64,000 nt of DNA from Myoxocephalus aenaeus (Eukaryota; Chordata; Actinopteri; Perciformes; Cottidae), in the NCBI GenBank assembly GCA_038501785.1, contig JBAMJR010000243.1, positions 670,001 to 734,000 of the forward strand, read 5' to 3'. The position numbers and the translations under genes are program-made. The first letter of the stretch is position 1, and every line of letters begins with the position of its first letter. This document shows, piece by piece, positions 37,501 to 46,244 of the stretch. Under the pieces are notes generated by a model, which saw only the letters and a program-made list of their open reading frames with translations, was not told the DNA's origin and made no database searches.

Positions 37501-40500
37501 GATGTGTCAATTAGACAAAAGTATGGATTTATACATCTAAGTACTGTTGCTAACTTTTACAATTATAATAGTTAGAGGAGAAAAATTAAGAATAAATGAA
37601 CAATTACTACAAATGTGTTCAAGCCTCAAAGACAAATGTCTGTAGACGATGCAGTTTTTGGTGCGTGTAGAATATAAACGTTTCTTTTTTTTGTTCTATA
37701 TTTTTTGCATCCATTACAATTAATTTAATCAAATGTGTATAGATTATCATTTCTAAAATTAGTAGGAGCATTCTTGTTTTTTTTTTTATTATTTGTAGTT
37801 TACAATAACATACAATTGCTGCATTGACACAAAACAAAAAATAATTAAAAAAAATATTGTGTTTGTTTGTTTAAAATATATTGTGTGTATGTATACATAT
37901 GAATGTAACTCCTGGTGTTATACATGTTTCATACAGACCCAATAAATACAATTAGCTGAGTGAAATTAATTAAGTTTAAATTAATTTATCAACTATATTA
38001 TGGTTAAGGAAACATTCTAAGTTTTCTTTTTTATTGCTAGTCAAAGGAAACTCAAAGTGCGTGTTCTTTTACACTCCTCTAGTTATTTAACTAACTGTAT
38101 TGTTTTATGTATTCAGTTCACTTTTGGCTCTTTTGATAACCTTTTCCTGCATTGTGTTGGTTTCGGGGGCTTTATTGAAGGTGTGGGCGATCGAGACTGT
38201 TCGATACTTGTTGTTGACGTTTATGAAGTTCATTGTGTCTTTTATGCTCATTCGAGTGTTTGTTTTACGGACACCTGCAGGTACTGGCATGGAGACAACC
38301 TCCCCTTCGACGGCCCGGGTGGGATTCTCGCTCACGCGTTCTTCCCCAAAACCCACCGACAGGGCGACATCCACTTTGACTACGACGAGTCGTGGACCCT
38401 CGGAAACCACATGGGTGAGTGTTTGTCTGAGGGAAGAAGGAACTACATCTTTATTGATTGTATTTCTTTCACCGTCAGCAGGTCAAAACAAACGTTTCTT
38501 CTGACGCCATTTGAACCAGGTGGCTTTGCATCATCTGACTCCTCTTTCCCTCCATCCCTCTCTTGCCCCCTCTCTTGCCCCCTCCCTTGCCTCCTCCCTC
38601 CCTCTCTGCAGGGACAGACCTCCTCCAGGTGGCTGCCCATGAGTTTGGGCACGTCCTGGGCCTGCAGCACTCCCGCGAGCCGGGGGCCATCATGTCGGCG
38701 TACTACTCCTTCTCCTACCCGCTAAGGCTGAGCGAGGACGACAAGCGAGGCATCCAGTACCTTTACGGCACTCATCCGCAGGTCCTGCCCTCGCCGCCGC
38801 CTCCACCCCCGCCTCCGCCGCCGCCCCCGCCTCCGCCCCCGTCGAACCCGGAGACCAACGAGATCATCAGGAATGTGAGTGGAGCCGATGCAGTGTTTAA
38901 AGAACGTATCGTGGCTAAAAGCCGCCGACGCCATCTCCGATTCCAACAGTGATGACAAATCGTTGCCATGAAATCGCAGATAAAAGGGGGTTCCACGATT
39001 TTAAAAGAGTAGTGTGCAGGATTTATTGCCATCTAGTGGTGAGGTGGCAGAATGCATCCGACTGAATATCCCCCTACTTGTTCCAACGGTGGCCTTTCGG
39101 ATAACGTAGAAACATTAAAAGTCTCTAGAGTGTTTGGTTTGTCCGCTCCGGGCTTCTGTAGAAACTTGGAGGACCCACTCCGTACTACGTAGGACTCATT
39201 CTAAGCTAACAACGACACAACAGTTCTTAGTTTCAGGCGATTAAACACAAATGAAAACACACACTGTTCCTTTAATTAGTTTACAAAATTAAATATGGAA
39301 CTTAATGTACGCCTTGAACATTATTGTCATGGTAGTTAAATGTATGTACTCTTGTTTCTTCGTCTTAAAATGCAAAATGCAGCTGCTGGGAGGAAAGAAA
39401 AGATCATTGCATAATTAAACCCCAGAGGTTTGAGAGATGCCTCTCTGTACTGCCCCCAATAAGCGACATTTATACTCTGCCACACGGATTATTGCTCTCA
39501 GCTGCAAAACATTATGGCTGTTTAAATAAATTTTTTTGGGGAATCAGAGCAGATGCAAAAAAATCTTTGTGAATTTGTTTTATTGTCTTTCTGACTTCCT
39601 GTGCGTGTCTCTCAGCTCAAAGACCATTTGTTCCTGCTAAAGACTAAAATCTTTAGTACAGGACACAAATTAGTGGATTTGTTATTTTTTTCCCCAAAGT
39701 GTATAAAACAGGAGGAGGTAGTGGATTTGTTGGGGACTATTTTCAGTGGCGGATTAATCGGCATCAATGTCAAACTCACCCTCAAATAGAGTGTCATGTT
39801 TTGTTTTATTGCGTAGCTTTTTGGGGAGGGGGGGGGTTCCCAACTTTCATTCTCAAAATATTTGTGATTTTTTTTTTTAAGAAATCCCAAAAGACAAATA
39901 AAGTTCCTTGCTCTTATCCGGCAATTTACTCAAAAGCAACAAAAAACAGTCGTCATAAAGCCTAATGGTTTCTACTGAAGACGTAAATCTTGGAAATAGA
40001 GTATTTTGTAGGGGACTATTTTCAGTGGCGGATGAATCCACATTTGGTGCCAGAGTGAGCGTTTGTGTGATGACCATGTTCATGTGAGGGTTTTAAACGG
40101 AAAGGAAGAAGGTTTCCACAGGGAATTACTTTTTCATTTTTTATGAATTACTTATCCAGCCGTCTCCTTAACCTTTTGGAAAGTAGTTGTATGAACCCCA
40201 AATGAGTTATATTACTTGTGTTATTTAAATTCAAAATTTATTTGTGAATTTTTTTATATTTTCAACACACAAAAAAAACACTTTTATAACATCTTTTGAT
40301 CATAACTATGACCATCCAGCATGATCTAAGCAAGATTTCCCAAACATGTCTTTTGGAGTGGTCGGCGACGTGTTCAGGCCCTTACCAACACCCCACATAC
40401 TAATAAGACACATTTTTGGAAAGATTAGGACCTAAATAATGAATATGCAAAGAAAATCACAGAAAAACGAAGTCGCAAATCAGCCCTAGGCTGTCGTTCG

Positions 40501-41391
40501 GTTCAAAAATGGAAAAAAAAAAAAATTTAATGAGAAAACTCACTGAGGCATGCTGGGGCTTGACATTTGCATAAGCTTTCCCTCTTGCTGTATGACGTGA
40601 TTTTAGAAACGTGGGCGACACACGAAAGGCACAGGACAGAGCAAAGAAAAAAAAGTTTTGCCGTTTTGTGATCGTTCAGGTACTAATAGAGCATATGGAT
40701 TGCTTTGTTAGACTCCGACAACCCCGTACGGTTACTGAGATGTGTTTGTTAGTGAAATCCAACGTTGTAAGGGGTACTTATGAAGGATCTTGTGAAACCT
40801 TTTTGGCCGCCGCGGCAAGCTGACGTAGAGTCAACGGAGTTTACGAAAGTACTCAAACTTAACGGTTACTTTAATTATTTTTTGAACCAGATGTCTCTTC
40901 TCACAAGGGTTGCGGTATTGTAAGCACTTTAAATGAAGTTAAACAACGATGTGGTTCCAGGGATAATTAAGGAAACGTTAAAACAAAATGTGTATCTTTT
41001 TCATGTCCGATAATAGGCGCAGGGACAAAAGTAATTGTGTGGATGTGTAAAAAAAAAGTTTTTTCTGGATCAAACAATAAAACATATCCTTTACACTTTA
41101 ATCCCCGCTGCAATACAAACACATTTAAACCACCTCTTGTGAGAAACTTCCCGCTTTGTATCTGGTTTCCCAGCCCGACGCTTGCCAGACAGACTTCGAC
41201 GCCGTGTCCATGATCCGGGGGGAGCTGTTCTTCTTCAAGTCGGGCTACGTGTGGCGGATCAGGGACGGGCATCTGGAGGGCGGCTACCCGGCGCTGGCGT
41301 CCCGTCACTGGAGGGGGATTCCCGACAACATCGACGCCGCCTTTGAAGACAAGTCAGGGAATATTTGGTTCTTTCAAGGTGGGCAGTGAGG

Positions 41392-41450
<59 letters not shown>

Positions 41451-42958
41451 CACGGTTTTCAGGATCTGCAGATGTGTCACAGAGAACTCTTGGGCGAGTT
41501 TGAACAGCTATGAAATGTAAATTAACGCGGAGCCGTGACATTTATTGCCTTTATAAGGGTTTCATGGGGTTACTTACATTAGATGTGGTTATGGTTAGAA
41601 TGTGCAGTAGTGTGTTCACTGTGAGGGGCCATAAAAAACGTATTTACCACTTTTCTTTACATTGTGATAAACACCCATTTATCGTGAGCTAACGTTACCT
41701 GCAGCTGATGCTCAAAAACATCTGGAAACACAGATGCTGTCTGGCTTCAAACCACGGACTCCTGTTTTTTTTCACTGCAGCTACACTTTTTAATGTCATA
41801 CTGGAAAGAAGTTTATTTGACTACAGAGGAGTTGCCCCTGGTGGTCAGTAGAGAGAATGCAGCTTTAACACATGAAGCATAGACTTCTATACAACCAGAG
41901 GAGTCACCCCCTGGTGGTCAGGAGAGAGAATGCAGGTTTAACACATGAAGCACAGACTTTACTCTGCAGAACTGGAGGTTGCCGTCTGTTTGTAACTTTT
42001 ACTGGACGTCTGGCTCATGAAGCTGAATGTTTACATTGACTTGCCAATGTTAGCACAGTTAGCAATAGCCAGCTAGTAATGTAAGAAGATGATGACCACC
42101 TTGGTTTTAACATTGTCTTGAAAGGAAAACAACTGGAATGGATCTCTAAATGAAAAACCACGATTAACACCTGAATGTCGTCCGTTGCTCACCGTCTCTC
42201 TCTCCTCTGCCTCGGTGCAGGTGAGAACTACTGGGTGTTCGATGCTGAGATGCAGATCAAAGGGCCGGAGTCCATCAGGAGTTTGGGTCTGTCGGTGTCC
42301 GGGATCCAGGCGGCGCTGCGCTGGGGCCATGACTCCAACTTCAACACCTACTTCTTCAAGTCGGGCAGCTACTGGAGGTTTAGCCCCCACGACCGACGGG
42401 TTGAGTCTGTGTACCCGCGCAGCATGCAGGACTGGAGCGGCATCCCTGAGGACGTGGATGCCACGTTCAGGGACGTCTACGGTACAGTCGGAAGACAAAA
42501 CTCAAATTTATATGGATAGATAAAGTATCCATCCATCTATTTGGGGTGTATGTTCACGCTCATAATACACTTTTATTCCAAATGTTACAAATTCGATTTG
42601 TTGTACTTTTGGGTGCATAAAATGGCAGCAAATTACTTTTTGAAGGAATAATTACTGATTACCTCAGGGCTACTTGCTCTAAATGTTAAAATTATAAATT
42701 TGAAACCCACTTGAGGCAAATTTATGATATGAGGTTATATCAATTAAATTGACTTGACAAACATTACTGCAATACATCACAAAAAACCTGCACACAGCCG
42801 CAATAAACACAACATTAAACCCTGTTTGCTGTCTTTCAGGCTACGCTCACTTCATCCGAGGTCGACAGTACTGGAAGTTTGACCCCGTGGGCATGAACTC
42901 TCTGGAGGGATACCCGCGCTACATCGGCATGGATTTCTTCGGCTGTAGAAACGCGTGA
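16444..42958 (+). CDS. mmp11: Matrix metalloproteinase-11 (stromelysin-3), eight coding exons, complete
   Basis: Secreted zinc endopeptidase of the extracellular matrix. Coding exons are 16444-16548, 29514-29740, 36318-36461, 38281-38414, 38612-38874, 41174-41378, 42221-42481 and 42840-42958. All junctions are GT-AG and all phases match, giving 485 residues (human MMP11 is about 488). In order: hydrophobic signal peptide (about 1-22); propeptide with cysteine switch PRCGVPD (Cys74); furin-type RHRQRR ending at 95, so the mature chain starts at Phe96; catalytic domain with HEFGHVLGLQH (His213, Glu214, His217, His223) and Met231; a 16-proline hinge (265-280); four hemopexin blades (about 292-482) bracketed by Cys295 and Cys482. 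Furin activation inside the cell, the FVLxGGRxEKTDLTYR start of the mature enzyme and Ala233 after the Met-turn, where most MMPs have Pro, point to MMP11 rather than other MMPs. Whether it is the a or b teleost paralogue cannot be told. No frameshift or missing catalytic residue was seen. Confidence 0.96.
17945..18390 (+). repeat. Interspersed repeat with three 73-bp tandem units carrying CTCF-like cores
   Basis: CCACCAGGTGG at 18012 and CCACCAGGGGG at 18085 and 18158, spaced 73 bp, on the plus strand. Each unit also has TGGTTGTATAGAAGTCTATG. The DNA after the array to 18390 matches, inverted, the DNA before the array at 27660-27860, so both are copies of one element. The 19-bp TIRs of the 27.6-kb copy are not seen here. 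Confidence 0.85.
18527..18572. repeat. Hairpin-forming inverted repeat, 19-bp perfect arms
   Basis: AAAGGTGGCACCTGTCATG, an 8-nt loop, then its exact reverse complement. The spacer sequence CATGGAAAGTCGC is repeated once more just downstream. Confidence 0.9.
19634..19720 (+). repeat. Dispersed repeat starting TTCAATTCAGTTTATTTT, copy 1
   Basis: TTCAATTCAGTTTATTTTGT, then CCTCAGAGGGCTTTACAATC and ACACATACAGC. A second copy lies at 43.75 kb in the same orientation. This is a widespread teleost repeat. Confidence 0.75.
20110..20410 (+). repeat. Dispersed repeat with CTAAGTATTTCACGATCTTT units, copy 2
   Basis: GATTTATTTGTCATGTAACT and two to three AACTAAGTATTTCACGAT units, matching the copy at 13.69 kb. 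Confidence 0.75.
21747..21849 (+). repeat. Fragment of the CTCF-array element ending in a 16-bp hairpin
   Basis: GGTCATTTAGAGTCAAACAG matches 18316 on the same strand. It ends with TGATTGACAGGTCTCT, 7 nt, and the exact reverse complement at 21834-21849. Confidence 0.75.
23060..24700 (-). pseudogene. L2/CR1-like LINE reverse transcriptase, broken
   Basis: On the minus strand: pre-RT text at ~24690-24500, LDPIPTALLKSHIPTLSPFI and NYRPISNLAFLSKVLEKVVA (24449-24129), then GFRSAHSTE and LLILLDLTAAFDTVDHNILL (24150-24000), VPQGPVLGPILFIIYM in a shifted frame (about 23910-23860), the thumb region and the C-terminal AAPRLWNSLPDHLRATQTLD (about 23290-23230). The segment that should carry the catalytic YADD box is deleted near 23820-23850. 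A 31-bp piece (23311-23341) is tandemly repeated at 23350-23380. A (TAA)n near 23061 marks the 3' end. Inactive copy inside mmp11 intron 1. Confidence 0.85.
25281..25367. repeat. Long hairpin, 33-bp arms, one mismatch
   Basis: TTTTATTGGGCAGCTTTTAT plus CAATGAATAATAC is mirrored at 25335-25367 with one mismatch, around a 21-nt loop. Confidence 0.9.
27350..27600 (+). repeat. Degraded tRNA-derived SINE-like repeat
   Basis: GACTGTGGCTCAGTAGAGCG resembles the A-box region of a common teleost SINE, followed by the usual TGTATGAATGGGT and GAATGGGTGAATGAACTC motifs. The B box is lost. Confidence 0.55.
27632..28488. mobile_element. TIR element with eight 72-bp tandem units, each with a CTCF-like core
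   Basis: Perfect 19-bp TIRs AAGCTTCTGGGTTAAAACC at 27632-27650 and inverted at 28470-28488, with TA beside each end (offset by 1 bp), enclose 857 bp. Inside are eight units with CCCCCTGGTGG or CCTCCTGGTGG at 27884, 27957, 28030, 28101, 28174, 28245, 28317 and 28389. No transposase is present, so it is non-autonomous. The core reads CCACCAGGGGGCGA on the minus strand, close to the vertebrate CTCF core CCASYAGRKGGCRS. Confidence 0.82.
29514..29740 (+). CDS. mmp11: mmp11 coding exon 2: propeptide, cysteine switch, furin site
   Basis: Residues 36-110 plus two bases of Arg111. Acceptor TTTTCTTTTCCAG, donor ACAG|GTACAG, phases 0 to 2. It carries the cysteine switch PRCGVPD (Cys74 codon at 29628), a possible N-glycosylation sequon NTT at 64, and RHRQRR at 90-95, cleaved before Phe96 by furin-like convertases in the family. 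The mature N-terminus FVLYGGRLEKTDLTYR is close to that of mammalian MMP11. Confidence 0.95.
30223..31665. mobile_element. hAT-type DNA transposon, non-autonomous, with 8-bp target duplication
   Basis: TIRs TAGTGCTGTCA / TGACAGCACTA are flanked by perfect 8-bp duplications CTTTTAAG (30215-30222 and 31666-31673), the size made by hAT transposases. The ends are rich in AATCGCGATTAATCGCA and AACGCGCTAAT repeats. On the minus strand at 30935-30729 a fragment reading FSKINRQGFARCILCIKDIN with later histidines looks like the BED-type zinc finger of an hAT transposase. No catalytic region remains. Confidence 0.92.
31033..31211. mobile_element. Small MITE nested in the hAT element
   Basis: CAGACCTGCCAACCT and its reverse complement AGGTTGGCAGGTCTG bound 179 bp, flanked by CTTATT on both sides (31027-31032 and 31212-31217), a 6-bp target duplication. 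The GCGTACGAC-type motif near each end extends the TIRs. Superfamily not determined. Confidence 0.85.
32090..32540 (+). repeat. Dispersed repeat with CTAAACCTGACTAAGTAGTT units, copy 3
   Basis: TTCACCCAGGAGATCGGTGT parallels the lead-in at 13.68 kb, followed by CTAAACCTGACTAAGTAGTT and ATTGACACGTGTTGC, which also occurs at 20.34 kb. Confidence 0.65.
34870..35870 (+). repeat. Dispersed fish repeats with TAGCTTAGCACAAAGACTGG motifs
   Basis: CTAGCTCAGCATAAAGACTG at 34989 and TAGCTTAGCTTAGCACAAAG at 35447, each preceded by text typical of this family, then GCTAAGCTAACTGCCTGTAG at 35780. A fragment of the CTCF-array element (CTCCTCTGGTTGTATAGAAG) lies between them at 35590. Confidence 0.65.
36265..36307 (+). 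repeat. (GT)n repeat abutting the exon 3 splice acceptor
   Basis: GTGTGTGC-type repeat, 43 nt, ending 10 nt before exon 3. It occupies the place of the polypyrimidine tract. Confidence 0.95.
36318..36461 (+). CDS. mmp11: mmp11 coding exon 3: N-terminal part of catalytic domain
   Basis: Residues 111-158 plus two bases of Arg159; 144 nt, phases 2 to 2, so it could be skipped in frame. It encodes the MMP signature segment with FPWQIG and the WSDVTPLTFTEV strand. Its acceptor CACCTGCAG follows a 43-nt GT repeat that ends 10 nt before the exon, so no continuous polypyrimidine tract is present. Donor AAG|GTGAAA. Confidence 0.95.
36462..38280 (+). other. mmp11: mmp11 intron 3
   Basis: About 36630-36850 is a low-complexity TATTATATTATATTTACTC-type satellite-like stretch. 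The rest is AT-rich with no gene or recognised transposon. Confidence 0.85.
38281..38414 (+). CDS. mmp11: mmp11 coding exon 4: structural zinc and calcium region of catalytic domain
   Basis: Residues 159-203 plus one base of Gly204, phases 2 to 1. It encodes YWHGDNLPFDGPGGILAHAF and then GDIHFDYDESW. In the MMP family the His and Asp residues here bind the structural zinc and calcium ions. Acceptor GACACCTGCAG, donor ATGG|GTGAGT. Confidence 0.96.
38612..38874 (+). CDS. mmp11: mmp11 coding exon 5: catalytic zinc site, Met-turn and polyproline hinge
   Basis: Residues 204-291, phases 1 to 0. It begins GTDLLQVAAHEFGH and contains the three zinc-binding histidines (213, 217, 223), catalytic Glu214 and Met231. 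The Met-turn reads MSAYY, with Ala where most MMPs have Pro. It ends with a hinge of 16 consecutive prolines (265-280) followed by SNPETNEIIRN. Acceptor follows a long C/T tract; donor AAT|GTGAGT. Confidence 0.96.
38875..41173 (+). other. mmp11: mmp11 intron 5
   Basis: 39005-39275 is a dispersed fish repeat (GTGTGCAGGATTTATTGCCA, CATCTAGTGGTGAGGTGGCA, ending CACACACTGTTCC). A 36-bp phrase (GGGGACTATTTTCAGTGGCG) occurs twice, at 39731 and 40012. No gene is seen. Confidence 0.8.
41174..41378 (+). CDS. mmp11: mmp11 coding exon 6: hemopexin blade 1 and part of blade 2
   Basis: Residues 292-359 plus one base of Gly360, phases 0 to 1. It starts PDACQ, with Cys295 expected to pair with Cys482 to close the propeller. 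GELFFFKSGYVWR and IDAAFEDKSGNIWFFQ are typical hemopexin-repeat strands. The donor CAAG|GTGGGC is followed 17 nt later by a long GT repeat (41396-41449). Confidence 0.95.
41379..42220 (+). other. mmp11: mmp11 intron 6, with GT repeat and two CTCF-like units
   Basis: (GT)n at 41396-41449 begins 17 nt after the exon 6 donor. At 41820-41960 two 73-bp units of the CTCF-array element (CCCCTGGTGG at 41835 and CCCCCTGGTGG at 41907) lie in the same orientation as the 28-kb array. Confidence 0.9.
42221..42481 (+). CDS. mmp11: mmp11 coding exon 7: hemopexin blades 2-4
   Basis: Residues 360-446 plus one base of Gly447, phases 1 to 1 (261 nt). GENYWVFDAE, TYFFKSGSYWRF and VDATFRDVYG are hemopexin strands. 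Acceptor CCTCTGCCTCGGTGCAG, donor TACG|GTACAG. Confidence 0.95.
42840..42958 (+). CDS. mmp11: mmp11 coding exon 8: last hemopexin blade and stop
   Basis: Residues 447-485 and TGA at 42956-42958. It reads GYAHFIRGRQYWKFDP and ends MDFFGCRNA, with Cys482 matching the last hemopexin cysteine of the family. The tail after this Cys is 3 residues, shorter than in human MMP11. The stop sits inside GC|GTGAGT, a full donor consensus, so an alternative spliced C-terminus cannot be excluded. Confidence 0.9.
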
Positions 42959-43747
42959 GTCTCTCGTTTGTGGAGAATAACGTCAACAGGATTTGCTTTT
43001 TTTGGACCACGAAGAGGAGTTTTTTGAGGCGGAGATGTTTGTGTTTTCATCCTGTGGAGTCTTTGCTTCACTCCATTTATCGACTCCCACCTTCTTCTCA
43101 GGAAAACCCAAGTTATGTTTCCTCAGACTCTGCACCTCCTGTGCAGCTGTACTCGTATTTATTTTGCACATTTCTGGTAAGTGTCCCCCCCGTGTGTTAA
43201 CGACGTGTGACGCCGCTTACTTCCTGTCCTTGAGCCTAAAATTGAGATTTTTCAACCAATGCAGACTGTTGACGATGTTTTTTTCATTTAAAAACTATTG
43301 TGTTTTTTTTCATCATGAACGAACTCTCTGATCTCGAAGTGTTTGAAGAGTGACATCAAACTTAAAGCTGCAGTCAGCAGATGTGTTTTTACCCAAAAAT
43401 CACTCAGCATGATGTCGGTAAACAAACGCCAATCGGACTCACGCTAACTCTGAATCACAACATGTGAACAACAGTCACGTTATATTCAAGTTTCTCTTTC
43501 ATTCATTTAGAGTTTTTGAAAGCTGCATGAAGAGTTTTTGTGACTTTGACCAACTTGTTTGGGCTCTTATTAGCTGAATATCCCGCTCGGCTTTCAAATC
43601 CTTTGGGGTTTCAGGTCCTGAATTGAGTCTCTTAGGCAGCTCTCACGCTGTGTCATCAAAAATGTAGCGTTCATTTTAACAAATTTCAGAAAATCGGCAC
43701 ACAACAACAAAAAAGGTCAGATTCCATCGTTTAGCATTATGCAAATA

Positions 43748-43845
43748 TTCAATTCAGTTTATTTTATATAGCCCAACATCACAAATACAAGATTGCCTCG
43801 GAGGGCTTTACAATCTGTACACATAACATATTAGGAGTTTTAAAT
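43748..43845 (+). repeat. Dispersed repeat starting TTCAATTCAGTTTATTTT, copy 2
   Basis: TTCAATTCAGTTTATTTTAT, ATAGCCCAACATCACAAAT and GGAGGGCTTTACAATCTGTA match the copy at 19.63 kb. Confidence 0.75.
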
Positions 43846-43904
43846 ATTAGGAGTTTTACAACGCAGCCAAGCCTGAAAACATTGTTTTATGTTAGCGAGG
43901 TATT

Positions 43905-43982
43905 TGTGAAGTTGTTCGGCTGAGCAGCTCTCCAGCTCTATATATATAGAGCTGGAGAGCTGCTCAGCCGAACAACTTCACA
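43905..43982. repeat. Perfect 78-bp palindrome
   Basis: Two 39-bp arms are exact reverse complements with no spacer. The arm starts TGTGAAGTTGTTCGGCTGAG and the centre is TATATATATA. DNA to the right continues as a dispersed repeat (CTTTGGGTCCTCGGCTTCC, GACAGACAGACAGACAG). Confidence 0.97.
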
Positions 43983-44605
43983 CTGGACACTGAGCCTCTT
44001 TGGGTCCTCGGCTTCCCAGCCACCAAGTGTGAAGTCGATCGGATAAACAGTGGTCGAGAAAATCAAAAAGGACAGACAGACAGACAGAGACCCCTTCCAT
44101 TATCGTTAGATGGAAGAGAGATTTTGGGGGTCTTCTGAGAGGCTCAATTCATGACAAGAAAATCCCAAATGTCCTTCCAAGTACAAGAAGCTAGAGTACT
44201 AGATCCTTCCAGACATAAATATGGGCGAACGTGTCTCATTTTTTAAGTTCTTCATGTACCTTTTAGATGTCAACCTCCAGCTTCTGCATGCCATTCAGTT
44301 GTGGAGCCTTAAAGGATGTTCACAGCAGGAAGAAAAAGGAAGATAACATCTCATTGTGTTGTCGCTCCTCCTGACATGAAGCCATGAAGCTCTCAGTTGT
44401 TATCACTCACTTGCCGGTCTGCAGGACTCTTTCACAGAAAAGCTCCCGGGCGCCATCTAGAGGGCAACGCGAGGTATTCCCTCATAGTGTTGCGTCTCTC
44501 TTTGGCATCTCCTGCTCGATGAAGTCGTTGCTCATCTGTGACATTAACGTGGCGCTATTTTCAGGTCAGTGTGACGCGTTCAGGGACAGCAGTTGCTGCG
44601 TGGAT

Positions 44606-45972
44606 CAGCGGTTCTCAACCCTCCGGACTCTTTAACGTTCAATCCGAGGCGAAGCCCAGAAGTCATCGTATAGCTTACGAAACATTTACTCAAGTACAAC
44701 TATGAGGTGCTTTCTCTTTACTTCTACTACTTTAACTACTCCGCTACATTTCATAAGACCCCCAAAAAATATTTGACAACTATTGCTACTTTTAAGAACA
44801 CATTTTTTACATTAAAACACATTGATTTTACATTTTGTATGCTAATTGTTGGAGTAAGTTTACAAAGAACAACAATTTACGATTTCATAGGAAATTATAA
44901 AATATGAGCTGCGACTCACATCAACGTCTCCGTCACTCGGATTAAACACTTCTAGTTTGTTCACCACTGTCCTCAATTTACTTTCATGTTTTCCAGCTGT
45001 GAGCAGCTGGGAAACATTGCATTGCATTGTGCATTGCATTCTGCGAGAACAGAGGGCATCAACAGCACACTTGAGACATTGACCATATTTAATATGAATG
45101 CTATCTGGTTTAACCCTATTCCCAGCGTGAACCTGATTTCTTTCCTTCTATGAGTTGTTTCACAAAAGACACATTTTCAGTCTTTCCCATTAATCAGATT
45201 TATCTGGTAAAGTAGCTCGACCCGGAGCAGCTACACCAATAACAACCTCCTCCACCACTGATGGTTTAGTGTTAATAATTTAATAACGTAATATATTATA
45301 ATATATCAGTCAAAGGGGACATTTTACTGCAGAACGAGTACTTTTACTTTTGATGCATTTATTCTGTGGTGTTGCTACTTTCACTTCAAAGCGAACTAAA
45401 AACTTCTTTGGCAGAGCCGCTCCGCTTTCAAATAGATGATCCTGATTTATAATAGAATAACGTGCTGTTCGCTGCTTTATTCTCCGAAATGCTAGAGGAC
45501 GCACAAACAAAATGAACTGTGAAGAATCAAAAAGACAACGGGTTTAACTGTAGTTATCTGTAAACTCATATCTCATATTCATGGGCTACTTTATGGCCTT
45601 CATACAAGACCAAAATCAAGTATTAAAAGCATTATAAAGCAAAAGAAATGTCACATTGTAGCATAATACAGCATATGGTAGGTCATTGTTGAGCTACCTA
45701 CTGGCATGGAAGAGTATTTCATTACTAGACCAGACACTAGATTGCAGGCTCAGACGCTCAACAATGGAAAATTATTTGCGGCAACTAAATAATATTTTTT
45801 GGGACCGATTAAGTGAAATTGGACATTTTCCCACACCTGGCGATCTCTCACGGCACACTGGTGTGCCACGGCACAGTGGTTGAAAATCACTGAGTTAGAG
45901 GATCTCCCGGACCCGATGACCCGCGTGTTCCGACCTCTCTGAGGGTCCGGCCCCCCAGGTTGAGAACCGCTG
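44606..45972. mobile_element. hAT-like element with CAGCGGTTCTCAACC ends
   Basis: CAGCGGTTCTCAACC at 44606 and its exact reverse complement ending at 45972; such CAG..GGTTCTCAA ends are typical of hAT/Charlie-type elements. Flanks share TGCGT (TGCGTGGA left, TGCGTCCC right), a decayed or doubtful target duplication. Just inside the right end, 45850-45893 is another hAT-type terminus (GGCACAGTGGTTGAAAATCA then CTG), so two elements may be joined. No transposase frame is seen. Confidence 0.7.
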
Positions 45973-46238
45973 TGCGTCCCACCGGGATGCAGCATTTGAG
46001 ACGTGAAGATGTTAGTTGTTCAGTGCAGGACACTGACGAGTCATTTCCGTTTTCATCGTTCAGACTTTGTCGCTGTTGTTTGATCATTTCTGCAACTCGA
46101 GTGTTAATCATGAACGGATATTTATACACAAACAACTCTGATGTACATACATGTCTTTGATTATTGTTGTTTTTTTTACTCATATGTAGTCTAAACCCTG
46201 TACATTGAAATGTATGAACTGCGTAGTGTTTTCTTATT

Positions 46239-46244
46239 AATAAA
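46239..46244 (+). terminator. Candidate polyadenylation signal AATAAA
   Basis: AATAAA in TTATTAATAAAACC, preceded by T-rich unique sequence. It could end a long mmp11 transcript, but no transcript evidence exists here. Confidence 0.35.

Noticed and set aside
38105..39032. Minus-strand frames with Gly- and Arg-rich runs
   Set aside because: They are the reverse of the polyproline hinge and catalytic exons.
42073..42523. Open frames overlapping mmp11 exon 7 on both strands
   Set aside because: Shadows of the hemopexin coding exon.
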